Shown: positions 25,998 through 39,152 of the stretch, one piece after another | Numbering within the stretch: position 1 is the stretch's first letter | How the letters are laid out: each line of letters starts with the position of its first letter | Assembly (NCBI GenBank): GCA_021613535.1 | Contig: CP075494.1 | Coordinates: forward strand, 8,866,001-8,930,000 | Length of the DNA: 64,000 nucleotides | DNA from: Adineta vaga | Taxonomy: Eukaryota > Rotifera | Direction: 5' to 3' | Notes under the pieces: generated by a model | Told to the model about the DNA's origin: nothing | Databases searched by the model: none | Seen by the model: only the letters and a program-made list of their open reading frames with translations | Made by a program: the position numbers and the translations under genes

Positions 25998-27610
25998 TTA
26001 AACTGAGGATGGTTTTGTGTCAGTAGGGTTTAAATTTTTAACAACTAATAATGATCCATCATTTGTTTCTCTTCGTTCTTTTTTACGGCCGATCATATTC
26101 CATAAAGTATACAATGATGTATTATTTCCATCATTTTCAATAATGGTTTTTGGAATATTACCATGTTTTTTATATTGATATCTATTCAATGATAATGAAG
26201 CATTTGTATCAGATAATAATGGTGATTTAGCTGTATAAGATTGACTTTGATGTCGATTTGTTGGGAGATTATATTGTTTTAAATAGAATGTTGGTAAACG
26301 TCGTGGTTTTCGATATAAACTATGACGATGATTATCAATCGAATAGAGTGAACCATGACGACTTGATTGATGTAATGCATTGGGTATTAAACTCACACGT
26401 CCATTAGGACCAAGTCGTGCAGTACCAGCAGCTTTATAACCATTTCTTCCACCGAATCTTGTTGGAAAGAAAAGTCGAACAAATTCTCGACGAAAAACTC
26501 GTCCAGTAAGTGCATATAAGAAAAAACTACATGAATGATTAACATATTGACATAATTCAGCAATAGCTTTTCCAATCGCTAAAGATGTATGATCATGATC
26601 AGGTTTTGTTATACTTTGTATAATTTGCATTAATGACATAGGAGCAGAGAAAATACAAAATGCAATACTGACGGATAATAACATTAATGTTACACGACGA
26701 CCCACACGTGTATTACTTGGTGAATTAGTTTGTATTGTTGAATTTAGTCCAAAGGATGAAGCTGATCGAGCAAGAAAACTTGGACTTGATGTTAATGTAT
26801 ATTGTCGATAATTATGTAAACGACTAAGATTTTGTAATTGGGCACTGATACCTTCAGCATGAAAGACTTGTTTGATAATCAATATACTTAATACAATGAG
26901 AATACAAAATGGTATTGCAGAATATTTCAATGCATCAATGAAAACAAAGATTTTTTCAACAAAATGTATTGCCCATGGTTTCGGATAACAAACAGGATAT
27001 TCATCATCGATTATTTTTAATTCATAAGTAATTAAAAAATGACCATCAATCAAAATAAATATTGTACACATAATTAATAAAACCTGATATAAAAATTTTC
27101 TCTTCGTTTTAAAAATTCAATCAAGTCTTTTTTTATCATCTCACCCATTTAGCGCGTCTAGTAGTACACATTTGTGAAGCATTCAATGGTCTTGATACAG
27201 CAAAATATCGTTCAAATGACATACAAACAATAATCCATACACTAAAAACGCATACTTTTAGTTTTTTTTTCAATTCATTTTCTTATGCATAAGTTTTACC
27301 TGGCATCAGCAAAGAAGACGAAAAGAAAAGGGAGTAATTTGCAGGTGAGATTGGATTTAACAACTAATGTCGGTAAATGCATCATATAAAACCATTGATT
27401 AAGGCATCCAGTCCATAGGACAAATGTATCGGTAACGGCTAATGTTGCCATATAAAAGCATGTTGATGATACACGCATACGTCTTCGACGCATGACAATA
27501 AAGGTTATTATATTGCATATGCTTCCGAATATGATTAGAATTGGTAAAATAATAGTTTCAATACGATGAACAATTGACAATATAGCTGAACTACTTGTAT
27601 CATTCGACAT
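25998..27610 (-). CDS. Rhodopsin-class GPCR, peptide-receptor-like (copy A)
   Basis: Three exons, 27610-27300, 27241-27145 and 27083-25998, give 497 residues. Seven helices fit class A: TM1 with G-S-I-C-N-I-I-T-F, TM2 with A-V-T-D-T-F-V-L, a first-loop Cys (L-T-C-K-L), TM3 ending in S-F-E-R-Y (the D-R-Y variant E-R-Y), second-loop Cys (V-C-Y-P), a long third loop rich in Ser, TM6 starting after R-R-V-T-L-M-L-L, and TM7 with H-S-C-S-F-F-L-Y-A-L-T-G-R-V-F-R (the N-P-x-x-Y proline is absent). A basic/Ser tail of about 190 residues follows. The closest families by eye are invertebrate neuropeptide receptors. It is paralogous to the plus-strand gene at 32337, sharing both intron positions of its N-terminal half (after A-D-A/C and the next). 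Ligand unknown. Confidence 0.88.
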
Positions 27611-30600
27611 TGATGTACAGATGTAAGAACGAGAAAAGCTGAGTTTAATGTGAAATCATCTGAAAGCAAGATGGAAAAACAAGGTCAATCGATGATAATA
27701 GAAATAGGAAATTGAAAGATTTCTTTTTCTTTTATTTTCAATCTTTCCAACCACTAATTGTAGAATATTTTTCCTTCGGACTTCCGCAAGGAGAATAGTT
27801 AATATCTGAATACAACAAAAAAAACAGATAATAATCTCTTAAAGCTATTTATAAATTAGAAGAAAAATCTAATATATTCACAGAAGTTTTATTTTTCATA
27901 ATATTTCTTAGAGAGATTAACATCAATCATAACTGATTAATGAGCGTTGTTTTTCTTCATTCCAGATACAATTTCAATCAATATACTACTCGTTAAGATT
28001 CGACATTCTACTAGAATTTTGACATCTGTAAACCTAAGAATATACAAAGTTAAATGTGATGTAAAGACCAGAAAAATTATTTCTGTTCTTTCTCTTCGAA
28101 GTTCATTTATAATTATCTTTACATCAAAGGAATGATGTTAATCAGAATTTACTTCTACAAAACGGATTATTTGTAAGATTACTTAAGAAGAAAAAAAAAC
28201 GAATATTGATTAAGTAGACAAATAATATTAAGTAAATGCGTAGAAAGTGTTCTTTGTATTTTAGCACGATTTGAAAAAACAATATTCTTTCTGCTGACTT
28301 CAATAGGACTTGATTGGAGTTCATCGTAAGAAGAAGAAAAAATCTCAATAGTACTCAAATTAATATTAATGAATATAGATCTTTTTTCATCAGAGAATAA
28401 TTCAATCTGTCAAAATTTCTAAAAATACGATTGATCAAACGAATATCAATGTAGACATAATGTTTTCATCGATTCTATTTGCGTAAAACTGACTTGTTCA
28501 TTAACCTATCCTTATACTATAAATAAAAGACTACCTAATGAGCGTGAATAGACTTAAAACTCATTCATGCTCGGTTTCTAACAAGTGCTCATTAGTTATA
28601 TATATATATATTCGCATTTAACAAGAAAAATAAAGTTCTAATATTGAATTGATTTCAATGAAGAAAGTAATTTGTATACGATACTGACATGCTTAAGTAT
28701 AATATACAATAGAGAAAATGATGTCATAGAGATAATTATGAAAATATACGGAGTGTTTTTTTCGGAAATAATATCGGTGAATGTGCAATTAAGATCAATG
28801 ATATGAGATTCTTTTGAGAGTAGGAAAAAAAAGAAGAAAAATGTGGTATCTTTGAGTATAATTTGGAAAGAAAAAAGTGCAAAGTTTCAATTCTATGATT
28901 ACTATGACATGATCATAGAAACTCATCGATTGCCTGTCATAAAAAACAAAATATATACTCAGGACAACTCTAATGAAAGACTTGTTTCTTCTGACACATG
29001 AATGGAATTACAGAGAGAAAATGAATACATCCAGATGATTGTCATCATGCATTGTTTCGAATCAATTCGAAGGGCAAGTAAAAGAAAGCTCAAGATGAAT
29101 ATATATATATATATATGTTGTTCAATTTCTAATATATTTTTGTCTTAATGAACAAATCAAATCTGATAGATTTGATGTATTTGAAAGCAATGAGGACTCT
29201 AATCTCGAGGACATCTAAGTGTATTCTTTGATAAATTTACATAATCTGTTATTTTTGCTACTGACTTCATTTAGATTAATATTTAAATAGTCTCTTTAAC
29301 TCACTAGAGAGTTACTGCTTCTTTCCATGGAAATGATCAGCACTCTTAATCTTTCATATAAAATTTGTTCTATTGATAAAAACTAGTTTATATCGTGATT
29401 ATGAAAATGCTAAACGGCGGCTAATTTAAATGTCGAGCATATTACATTTGATCTGATCTTATAAGGTTTTCATATGAACTCTAAAAGGCATTAAAATAGT
29501 ATGATCTAAAACAAAGGACGAATATTCAGTATCATATAGCTCTCATGAATGAAAATGAGTAATAGAATTATTTACTTGTAAAAGTTGAAAGTTGATTTGT
29601 TCAAACTGCAATCTGATGATATACTATGTTCATGAACATTTTCAGAATGACAGTGTGCATCGAGAAATAATTTGTATGAAGAAGAAAAAAAAAATAACAG
29701 CAGAGGAAAAGGATATATTTATGTGTATATATAATGACAAAGTATAGTACTTAAAAGAATGATTTATATTATGATAAAGCATGTTTAAGTCTGAAATTAT
29801 TCTGCACAGATGAATATGAGATGTTTTTCTGCATTAAGATTATTAAAAATTCTAGTGTGATGTTAAAAACTGAAATACAATCGCAAAGAAATACGAATAT
29901 CAATTATTAAAAAAAATGATAGTTTTCTCCTTCTCACTTTTCTAATGCATCTTAAGATCAAATGCATCATATTTGATACGAGAGAATCGACCGATTCGGG
30001 CGGAAATGAATAGTTCAAGTATCGTTTCCTCTATATGACAGAAGAAAGTAGCATCTAGAGAAAAAAGATGTACTTATGTGCAACAATATGTATGAGTACC
30101 TGAAGACGATTAATTTCGATCTCCAAATGAATTACTAATCATCGTTTTATACTCATTTATCAAATTTAATTGAATTCTATAGTAGATAATTAAAAAAAAA
30201 TTAAAAAGGAAAGTTATTTCTGAAACCTTGTCATCGACAACATGTGTAAAAGGCAAAAAAAGCACTGCTGAGTGGAATCATTTGATGTTTTTTTTAAATA
30301 TGAGGTTCCGTCTGATTCTTTAAGAATAGAACGATCTAAATACAAGGCAAGAAAATATCTTCCTGTAATAAAAGAAGTAGCTTTGCTTTCGGCGATAAAA
30401 TGACAAGTTTTCTGTTTTTAAAATCCAGAGAACAAAAAACCCGTCAATCTCATTGACATTCCAACTGCCAATAGTCACATGTTTTTCTTCAATGTTATCA
30501 AAATATTATATTTACTTTTCTTTTTCTAGTCAGACAGACAGTTGCGTCGAAAGAAGACAACGGGCAGACATAATTTGACCATGACAACAATTGTAACGAA

Positions 30601-32336
30601 AGAAAAGAAAACATAATTATAATCATCAGATTAATAGTAACCTTTGAACGACAAGGAAATGGAGCATTTTGTCAATCAAGGTTTGACAAGTTAGAGTGAC
30701 AATGAACACTGAAATACAAACACAAATAATTATTGTAGTTGTATGTTGGTTTTTTTTTAAATATCTGATGAATAGAGCACATTTGAACATTTTCAATCTT
30801 GTTTATTACATGAATTTAACCTACAATCATCTATACATAGCATTTTGAACCATAGTCGATATAGAATAATCATTAATGTTAAATGTGTATGTGTATTTGA
30901 TTTCTGATATATCAGAGTGAGAAAGTTGAGATGAATGGAAAGACATCAATCGAGACATACATATATGTGAAATGATAATTACTCGATTGTTGTCGATAAT
31001 ATCTTTCTTCTCACTATCGTTTTGTTTACATGATCATGTCTGCATAGCTGTTGATCTAGGAGTAAATATTTTCGGTATCTTAATCATATCGACCTCATTT
31101 GATTATCTAATATATACACTTCTTGTTGTCGACATATTTTGAACATATACTCGTCTGGCATTGGTAATAGTGTATCGGTTATTGTTTTTTTTCGCTAGTT
31201 GCATAGACAAAAAGAAAATGAAAGTTTAGTGAAAAGATTTTCTTGATCTTTTCGTATTTATTCTAAAGCTAAATGAAGATTTGATTTTGTTCTAAGACGA
31301 ATAAATAGAACACAGACATTTCAATGGGCGGCTAAGCGTATACATAAGAGAGAAGAAGAAGAAGAAGAGATATGATGGACTCGTCATCGATTGCATAATC
31401 TTAATGGCGAAACTGTTTTCTGACTACTCGACTAAACACAGTTCGCTCGAATAGATATGTCAATGAAGAAAGAAAAGACGAGAAAAAGAGAGAAAGAGCA
31501 ATTGAGTTCTATGTATATAAAACTATACTATTTCGTCATAATTTGATTTTTCTAGAGTAGTTTAGTTAACTACAACAGTCATCGAACTCTATCTAATAGA
31601 ATCAAATCATTCATGATAGTTCAATATGAGTTTGAATTAGAGTCGATTTTCTTTCCATCAAACGCAAATTCATCATCACCTGATTTTGACAGTCAAGAGA
31701 AATAAGTAGATGTCGATTTGCAGATCATACTATATATATTTTTTTTTTGATTCATGACGTTAAAACGATATACGTATATTATTTATCATTCATATAATCA
31801 CAATCATTTGAATGACTATTTCGTTCATAGGAGTGTATTGACATCATTTTGAGAAGATTTATATGCGAATATTCAGGTATCTGTTCATATGAATATATAT
31901 GATATCAAAGAGGAAAGAAAGAGAAGAAAAAGTAAGTGCTGATTAAAAACTCGATTAAGTCACGCTCTTTCGTCATCTATGATACTTTGCATTGCTCATT
32001 CATACGTATTAGTTTTAATCTTATGATAAATGTATCTAAGAGCTAAAAAAAGAATTGTTTTTAATAGAAGTAGTACTATGCAGATAGATCATAACAGATT
32101 CATCGTTCGATATAGAAGTGTTTCATCTCTTATATTTTAAAATTAATCTATGAAAAGAATGTTACCAGTGACTTTGAATAGATTTATATACATGAGTAGA
32201 CCTTGAATAATGACAATCAACTACTGAACAATGTATTCAAAATTCGATGATAACGATCGATTTTATCGTTGTATATATATATATATATCTATCGCTTTCT
32301 ATCTTTATATATTCTAGTTATTGAGATGTGACCTAT
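27611..32336. other. 4.7-kb gene-free interval between head-to-head receptor genes
   Basis: The longest gap in the window, lying between the 5' ends of two paralogous receptors. I found no exon-like frames, tRNA or known repeats. It holds (AT)n runs at about 28598-28611, 29099-29116 and 32271-32289. As both receptor promoters face it, it is a plausible regulatory domain, which is inference. Confidence 0.5.
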
Positions 32337-34129
32337 ATGACAATGATGAATTTCGATCAGATTTCAAATAATTATCTTGTTCAAATAGCTTCACGTAGTG
32401 AAGAATTTATTCTTCCATGTTTATTATTAATTGGTACAACTTGTAATACTTTAACATTTATTGTAATGAGACATGGTCGAATGCGACATTCATCATCATG
32501 TTTTTATATGGCTGCATTGGCTGTAGCTGATACATTTGTTCTTTGGATTGGTTGTCTTAATCGATGGTTAGAATTATTAGATAAACAACGACCAATTCTT
32601 GCATGTAATCTTTGTTGCAAATTTGGTACATTTGCATTCTTTTTCTTTGCTGATTGCAGGTAAATACTTAACATATTAGAACGAGTTCAATGGTTTACTT
32701 TCTCTTTTGAGATTGAAAGCTAGGTAATAATAGATGTACTTCATCATATTTTTATTCTAAATCCTCCGGTAAAGTTCGTGACAGTACTTCTACTTGATTA
32801 AAGCTAAGATCTATTAATAGAAGATAATTATCCTATAATTTTGTCTTTTTTTTTTATAAAAATAGATTCTTGATTTACTAAGTCATTTTAATTCTAGTGT
32901 ATGGATAACTGTTGCAATGACATTTGAACGCTATATAGCTGTATCACAACCACTTCGTGCCAGTCAAATTTGTACAATAAAACGAGCACGATATATGCTT
33001 TTATGTGTTATAACAACATTCTTCTTGATTAATGCACATTTTTTATGGACATTTCATTTATCACCAAGTCGATCATATTGTATTCCATTGAATGATCAAT
33101 CGTTATTCTTAAAATATTTTACATGGTTTGATTCATTTAAGTATTCATTTTGTCCATTTACAGTTTTGATTACATTGAATATTTTAATTATACAAAGTTT
33201 ATTAAATGCACGAAATACAACGAAATTATTAGAACAACAAACAACCTATGTAAAGAAAAATCTGAATACAAAAACATCCATATCATTTTCATCGACATCA
33301 ACAAATAATAGTGGAATGACATTGCTGAAGAAAACGATGAATAAACATGATCAACATGTTTCAACAAAAGCATTAGCATATCGACGTGTTAACCGTCGTT
33401 TAACAACAATGTTATTGACAGTATCCTTTGCTTTTTGTATTTGTTCAATGCCTATTTCTATCATGCAAATAATCGATGCAATCTATTCGGATATTAATCA
33501 ACGATCAGTTACCTTGAGTATTACAATAACCATTGGAAAAATGATCGCTGAAATATCACAATATATTAATCATTGTAAGTTTATCTTCTTTGGTTTACAA
33601 ACGTTTCATATTCTTTTTAATTTTAGCATCAAATTTTTTTCTCTATGCATTTACTGGTCGAGTATTTCGTCATGAACTTCGTCGATTATTTACTTGTCAA
33701 CGATATCGATTCTTCTCGTCATCATCTCAACATTTACGACATCGAGCAGAAAAATACTTACCAAATTATAATCCAACTCAAGGTGTTCATCAACAGTTTT
33801 ATTCACATGGAAAATGTCATACAAAAATAGTCATTGCACCAAAACATCTTTTATCTCTACCACAAAATGATACTTATCGACAAAGTATTTGTAGTACTTA
33901 TTCATTATCACAAGTTCCAATTTCAAGACAAAATTCACCGTATCATCATCTACCAATGGTCACACCAACAGCATCAACAATGCTACTAGAATCAACATCA
34001 TTAGGAATGAAACCCAAGACAACAATTTGTTCATTGATTGACAAATTTAAAAATGAACAAACAAAACCTTTATTCGGTACATCGAATATTAAACCTTATG
34101 GTTTCATTGATACAATTGCAAATTCATAA
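32337..34129 (+). CDS. Rhodopsin-class GPCR, peptide-receptor-like (copy B)
   Basis: Three exons, 32337-32659, 32898-33574 and 33627-34129, give 500 residues. It mirrors copy A: I-V-M-R-H-G-R-M-R in the first inner loop, A-V-A-D-T-F-V-L-W-I-G-C-L-N in TM2, F-F-F-F-A-D-C at the end of exon 1, V-W-I-T-V-A-M-T-F-E-R-Y in TM3, a long Ser/Thr third loop, R-R-V-N-R-R-L-T-T-M-L-L before TM6 and S-N-F-F-L-Y-A-F-T-G-R-V-F-R in TM7. The intron after A-D-(A/C)-S is shared with copy A, while the TM7 intron here is absent in A. The C-terminal tail of about 150 residues is Ser/Thr/His rich. AATAAA lies at 34210-34215. A MAM-like gene starts 285 bp downstream in the same direction. Ligand unknown; neuropeptide is the best guess. 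Confidence 0.88.
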
Positions 34130-34414
34130 GACATAAAAAGAAATCTCTCTTTTTTTCTTTTGTATATTTCAAACAGTAATTCTCATCTATGTGCAATTTA
34201 AAATCAAAAAATAAAGATTAAAAAATCTATGATCTGTACTCAAGGATCTCGATTTATTTGAGACATCAAGTATGTTTTATTAACTTATCGTGAAATAAGT
34301 TTTATCTTAATCTAATCCGTTTGATAAAGATATTTTTATCAGTTAGAATTCTATCGTTTTGAAGGTTAGTCTTATCCATCAATTAGAATTCAAGGACTGT
34401 ATAGATTATTTTCA

Positions 34415-35939
34415 ATGAAAGAATTGATTCTCATTCTGTTCATACTGACTAAATACAGTCAGCAACAACTTACGACACTTTTTAATTGTACGTTTGATTC
34501 TGGTCTAATTGATGATTGTATGTTCAATGGACTTATCCCATTCAATGATATCTTAGATGTGGATGAAGGTCAAACAATGATCGATTCATATGATCGACCA
34601 TTTTCAGATGTAACATCTGTGTGTAAGTAAATAGGAACTAGTGAAATTTAATAATAAACTGATTGATGTAGTTTCACCTACCATAAACGGAGATATGTGT
34701 GAATTTCCGTATGATCTAAATGGATGGCCGATGCATTTTTGTATCTATGAAGAAAATTCCAACAATTATACTTGTCCAACTAAATCAGGAAATCAAACAT
34801 GTTTACAAGGTATTTTTTCATGATGTAACTGATATATCCAATTGCAACGTTTTTTAGGTCGGTATGGATACAAAACAACATCTGATTCCAAAGGTTTTGT
34901 TGGAATTTACAAATCCAATAGTACAATTCTTCGTACTTCTATTGATGAACAACATTGTTTACGTTTTTATTACTATTTTACGAATAATTTCCAATCATCA
35001 TCAATTAGTTTTCGTATGCATACAGACGCGAATATAACAAGCAGTCAACATATTGTAATTGTACTTCCAAATGATGAACAAAAATGGTATTTTAGTCAAA
35101 CAACATTTACACCTGTCGCTGATGAATATTATGTGAGATAAAATGTAGTATTTCAATAGAATTTAATCTTATTTCTGATTTTCTTAGCTGATTTTCGTTC
35201 TATTACGGAGAGAAAATTATAATCATACGACTAATTTTACATTTGCTCTTGATAATATATCCATTATAAATGGACCATGTGGTATGGAGATAGAGAATTT
35301 TTCTATAAAAATGTATATTTTCTTAATTTTAGAGTCTCTTGTGACTGCTAGTCCAGCAGCAACAACTACTACTACTTCGATATTAGTAAGAATACGTATC
35401 TATATGTCAACAAATACTATCACTATTGTTTTTTATAGAGTAAAACATCTACTACATCGACAAAGATGATGATCTTTACAACAGACAGAACAACAACAAC
35501 AACAACGAAAGTTATGTCTGAATCATCAACTTCTCCTCCTCAAACAACACGTGTAATGACAACAACTACCATGATTTCAACTGAAACGGTATTTATTAGA
35601 GCAATTCTTTCTATAATCCGATAGGTTTTACCATTTTGATCGCTTTCTCTCTCGCTCTCAAGAATTAGCAAATAAAATGAACTCTCGTTTGATCTTGTCA
35701 TACTCTATGTATTCAACAAAAGACTAAATTCTGTACATTGTTTTCATTTATAGACAACAATCCCTGTGATCACATCGGTAACTACATCCGAACGTAAGAA
35801 GACATCTTTATTACTGATATTTATATTTGTTAATTCATTGTTAGTGAACAACTTCGGTGAAGTATTACGTTCAACGATGTTTGCATTATTTACAATACCT
35901 ATTGTTACTGTCTATAATATCATGAAATTTACATTCTAA
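34415..35939 (+). CDS. Secreted/anchored MAM-like protein with Thr-rich stalk
   Basis: Eight small exons, 34415-34622, 34672-34809, 34858-35132, 35188-35281, 35333-35385, 35439-35588, 35754-35793 and 35845-35939, give 350 residues. A signal peptide (M-K-E-L-I-L-I-L-F-I-L) is followed by about 230 residues resembling a MAM domain: F-N-C-T-F-D-S-G-L start, G-D-M-C-E-F-P, W-Y-F-S-Q-T-T-F and the closing F-A-L-D-N-I-S-I-I-N-G-P-C-G. Then comes a Thr/Ser-rich mucin-like segment of about 90 residues (runs of Thr) and a short hydrophobic end (S-T-M-F-A-L-F-T-I-P-I-V), which may be a GPI signal. Such proteins are usually extracellular adhesion or surface proteins. The last three exons are short and rest on splice consensus and phase only. 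Not a full canonical MAM by eye, so the domain name is tentative. Confidence 0.7.
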
Positions 35940-36279
35940 ATGTTATTGTGGAAGGTTTTTCCCTATCATTTTCTGGATTTTATTTTTAAAAGCTATTGTA
36001 AATCCGGATTTCTTCGGACAAAAATATAATCTATTCAATTTTCTACGCAAAAAACCTTTATATATGATGCGTGACTTTATTTTAAGAAGATTTTTGGTCA
36101 CAAAATACTTTTCTATATATAATTAGAATTGAACTACTTATCAAAAGAAGTAAAGCTTTTAATATTTCTAAATCCATACTGTTTTATTTTCGTCTATTCT
36201 TTCAAGAATTGAAATGAACACTTGTGGATTATTAAGTTTTTATTTTCAATGAATCAATATATAGAATGAAAAATTTTAG

Positions 36280-37218
36280 TCAAAATCGAACACTTGCAGT
36301 TTGCATCGATGGACGTGCAAATCTCCTTTGACTAGCTTTGAATAAATTGATTAATTCATGTCGATAAAATGGTGTACAAAGTGTATAGACATAAAAACTT
36401 AGAGCAAAAGTCATATTAAATAGAAGACTAAATATTCGAAATAGATTATAAAGAACTCTTGTATATGCTGTTGGCATGAAAACTAAAATAACATATGTCA
36501 CTGTAAATGGAACGGTACAAATAATATGTGATAAAACATAAATAAAAAGCATCTTCAATAAATGATTATCACGTTGACGTAAACGTGTTTGATTAATAGG
36601 CATAATACGTAATCGTTGTTGACGAAGAAGTATCAATGTTATAGTACATAAAATGGTCATTAAAATTGGTGGTGTTGTGCATAGAAATAGAAATAAAAAC
36701 AAAGATAATACTTTAGTATAAGTGGAATTTGAACTGATGCAATATGTAGTAGTTGAAGAAATTTGAAGTGCATACCAAACTGGTACATGAGAATAAGCAA
36801 GAAATACTATAAAAACCATTGTAGGAATTAAACAAGATGCAATTTTTATTGAAGCAATTCTTCTTAAGTGTACGTTCGCTGAACTGGTACATAAACGATC
36901 AAAACAAGCCAGAACAATAAAATACGGTGATAAAGTATATAGACTATCATTTAAATAAGTTTTTGTTCGACAAAAAAAATTCGATTGTCTAGATAATTCA
37001 ATATCAAATTGACTTGAAAGCCATCCGGGCAGAACAACAATATAAAGTACAAGAAGATCATTGAATGAAAGTGCACGAAAATATAATGAACATGAAGTAT
37101 TTCGTAAAGATCTTTGTGTAAAAAATAAAATTTGATTGAGCAATGCTCCAATAGTTCCAAGTAAAATCAATGGTGGTTGAGAATAACGAGCTATTTCAAA
37201 ATAGAGTGAATCTGTCAT
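36280..37218 (-). CDS. Intronless class A GPCR (tandem copy 1)
   Basis: Single-exon frame of 312 residues. Seven hydrophobic helices: G-T-I-G-A-L-L-N-Q in TM1, S-F-N-D-L-L-V in TM2, F-C-R-T at the top of TM3, C-F-D-R-L at its base (D-R-Y variant D-R-L), second-loop Cys (T-Y-C-I-S), R-L-R-I-M-P-I-N-Q-T-R-L-R-Q-R-D in the third loop and F-Y-V-Y-T-L-C-T-P-F-Y-R-H-E in TM7/helix 8. The N terminus is only about 10 residues, and there is no long third loop, unlike copies A and B. It is 48-55% like the next gene by eye, a local duplicate. Orphan receptor; chemosensory or peptide role cannot be told apart. Confidence 0.87.
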   Translation of the reverse strand: MTDSLYFEIARYSQPPLILLGTIGALLNQILFFTQRSLRNTSCSLYFRALSFNDLLVLYIVVLPGWLSSQFDIELSRQSNFFCRTKTYLNDSLYTLSPYFIVLACFDRLCTSSANVHLRRIASIKIASCLIPTMVFIVFLAYSHVPVWYALQISSTTTYCISSNSTYTKVLSLFLFLFLCTTPPILMTILCTITLILLRQQRLRIMPINQTRLRQRDNHLLKMLFIYVLSHIICTVPFTVTYVILVFMPTAYTRVLYNLFRIFSLLFNMTFALSFYVYTLCTPFYRHELINLFKASQRRFARPSMQTASVRF

Positions 37219-37491
37219 ACTTTCTATTCAGTTGAATAAATGAATAGATTTGTTTTTCAAATTTATCTTGAAAACAAAAAAATATCTCATTACTTTCAAT
37301 TATCAGATTATTTTAAAGAGCATTAATATCATCGAGACATTATCATGCACATCGATATTCAGTTTATTTTAAAACATTTGATTGAATAACTGTCAATTAA
37401 AATTAACTGTCAAAATATATTTAGATTAAAAGTGATGACGACAGAAGAAATTTAACAAAGTTGAATAATCAGAAAATATTTCGTTAGTTTA

Positions 37492-38454
37492 TTAATCGCC
37501 AGGCATATTTGTTACTCTTCGTATGTGCATATGATTATCTTTATTATTCAATTGTTGAAATCGTCGATAAATTGTTTTGAATAAACTGAATAATTCAGCA
37601 CGATAAAAAGGTGTACCTAATGTATAAATATAAAAACTTGTTGCATATATTAAATGAATTAAAAAATGGAATATTTGGAATAGAAAATCCAATGTTGGTG
37701 ACAATCGATCTTGATTTCGAATAACGATTAAATATGTTGTAGCAAATGGAACTGTGCAAATAATATTCCATGTAACATAGATAAAAAGCATTTTCAACAA
37801 TTGATTATCACGATGACGTAAACGTGATTGATTAACAGGCATGATTCGATGTCGTTGTTGTCGAAGTAAAATAAACGTAATACTACAAAAAATAATCATC
37901 AATATGGGAGGAGTAAAACAAATCATACAGAGTAAAAATATAGCCAGAAAATTATTGTACGTCAGATCAGTTATCTTACAAACTTGATCGGATGGAATAA
38001 CAATAAGTTTAAACCACACTAGAACATGTAGATAAGCGAGACATATAATGATAATTATTACAGGAATAATAAACGATGCAATATGTATTGTAGAAATTTT
38101 TCTCAATCGAGCATTGGTTGAACTTGTACATAGACGATCGAAACAGACCAAAACGAGAAAATAGGGTGATAAGGAATAGAATACATATGTTAAATATGAG
38201 AATAGTTTACAATACCATTCATATTGATTTGCTGGATTAATATCAAATACCACATCTAACCATTGAGTTAATATAACACACCAAATGACAAGAAGATCAT
38301 TCGCTGCCATCACTCGAAAGTATAATGCACAGGATGTTGATCGTAATTGTTTTCGAGAATAGAATAAAAGTTGATTTAATAGAGCACCAATAGTACCTAA
38401 AATAATAATCACTGGTTGAATATAACGAATCAATTGTTCATTTATGAATTCCAT
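37492..38454 (-). CDS. Intronless class A GPCR (tandem copy 2)
   Basis: Single-exon frame of 320 residues, 273 bp upstream of copy 1 and same strand. It shares G-T-I-G-A-L-L-N-Q in TM1, C-F-D-R-L-C-T-S-S at the TM3 base, R-I-M-P-V-N-Q-S-R-L-R-H-R-D-N-Q-L-L-K in the third loop, I-C-T-V-P-F in TM6 and F-Y-I-Y-T-L-G-T-P-F-Y-R in TM7. Cysteines for the TM3-loop 2 disulfide are present (W-Y-C-K and Q-V-C-K). The set of shared, otherwise unusual motifs shows recent tandem duplication. Ligand unknown. Confidence 0.87.
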   Translation of the reverse strand: MEFINEQLIRYIQPVIIILGTIGALLNQLLFYSRKQLRSTSCALYFRVMAANDLLVIWCVILTQWLDVVFDINPANQYEWYCKLFSYLTYVFYSLSPYFLVLVCFDRLCTSSTNARLRKISTIHIASFIIPVIIIIICLAYLHVLVWFKLIVIPSDQVCKITDLTYNNFLAIFLLCMICFTPPILMIIFCSITFILLRQQRHRIMPVNQSRLRHRDNQLLKMLFIYVTWNIICTVPFATTYLIVIRNQDRLSPTLDFLFQIFHFLIHLIYATSFYIYTLGTPFYRAELFSLFKTIYRRFQQLNNKDNHMHIRRVTNMPGD

Positions 38455-39152
38455 TCAAATAAAATTTAGTTCGTATAGTAATACAGTTATTCTCAGAATG
38501 CTTTGAAATGACTAAATGATAAGCATTCATGTCATAGTTAGATTAATTTGATGTAGATTTATTTTGGTTTTTCAACAGAGAATTAATTAGAACTGTCAAA
38601 GTCGACGGTTAGTCGGTGTATGGTGCTGATAGACATGATGTATCATTCATATACGAAGTATTTCTAGGAATGACGACATCTTTTTAATCATACTTTTTTT
38701 ATAGAAATCTAAAAAAAAGAGATGAATAATCTATGCATCATGAAAAGAATGCAAAGTACACTTTCTCAGACAGTTCTTTTAAAAAGTATTTTGTCATAGA
38801 AATGATAAATACAATAGCTGATACATTTTCGAGTGCTTTTTAATAATTATACAGAATAAGATCTAATTCATGGATGAATGTACTTATCAATCTACGAAGA
38901 ATGTTTCTATAATCAAACACATAGTTTTAATTCAGAGACTTTTATACGCTTCGCTTTTGATAAAGTCTCCATTCTTATCTATGATTTCATTGAAGTAATG
39001 TACAATGAGAATGTAAATAGTCTATTTGTCAATACTTTTTATTCGAAACAACTTCTAGAAAAATCAATAGTTTAATCAAACGATAAAAAAAACAAATTTG
39101 TACATAAATAAACAAAAATCACAAACAGGCTCAATAAACATCAAATCAATTA
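38455..39152. other. Intergenic region, nothing recognised
   Basis: About 700 bp of AT-rich DNA upstream of the receptor pair; a 65-codon frame at 38878-39075 lacks coding character. Confidence 0.55.
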
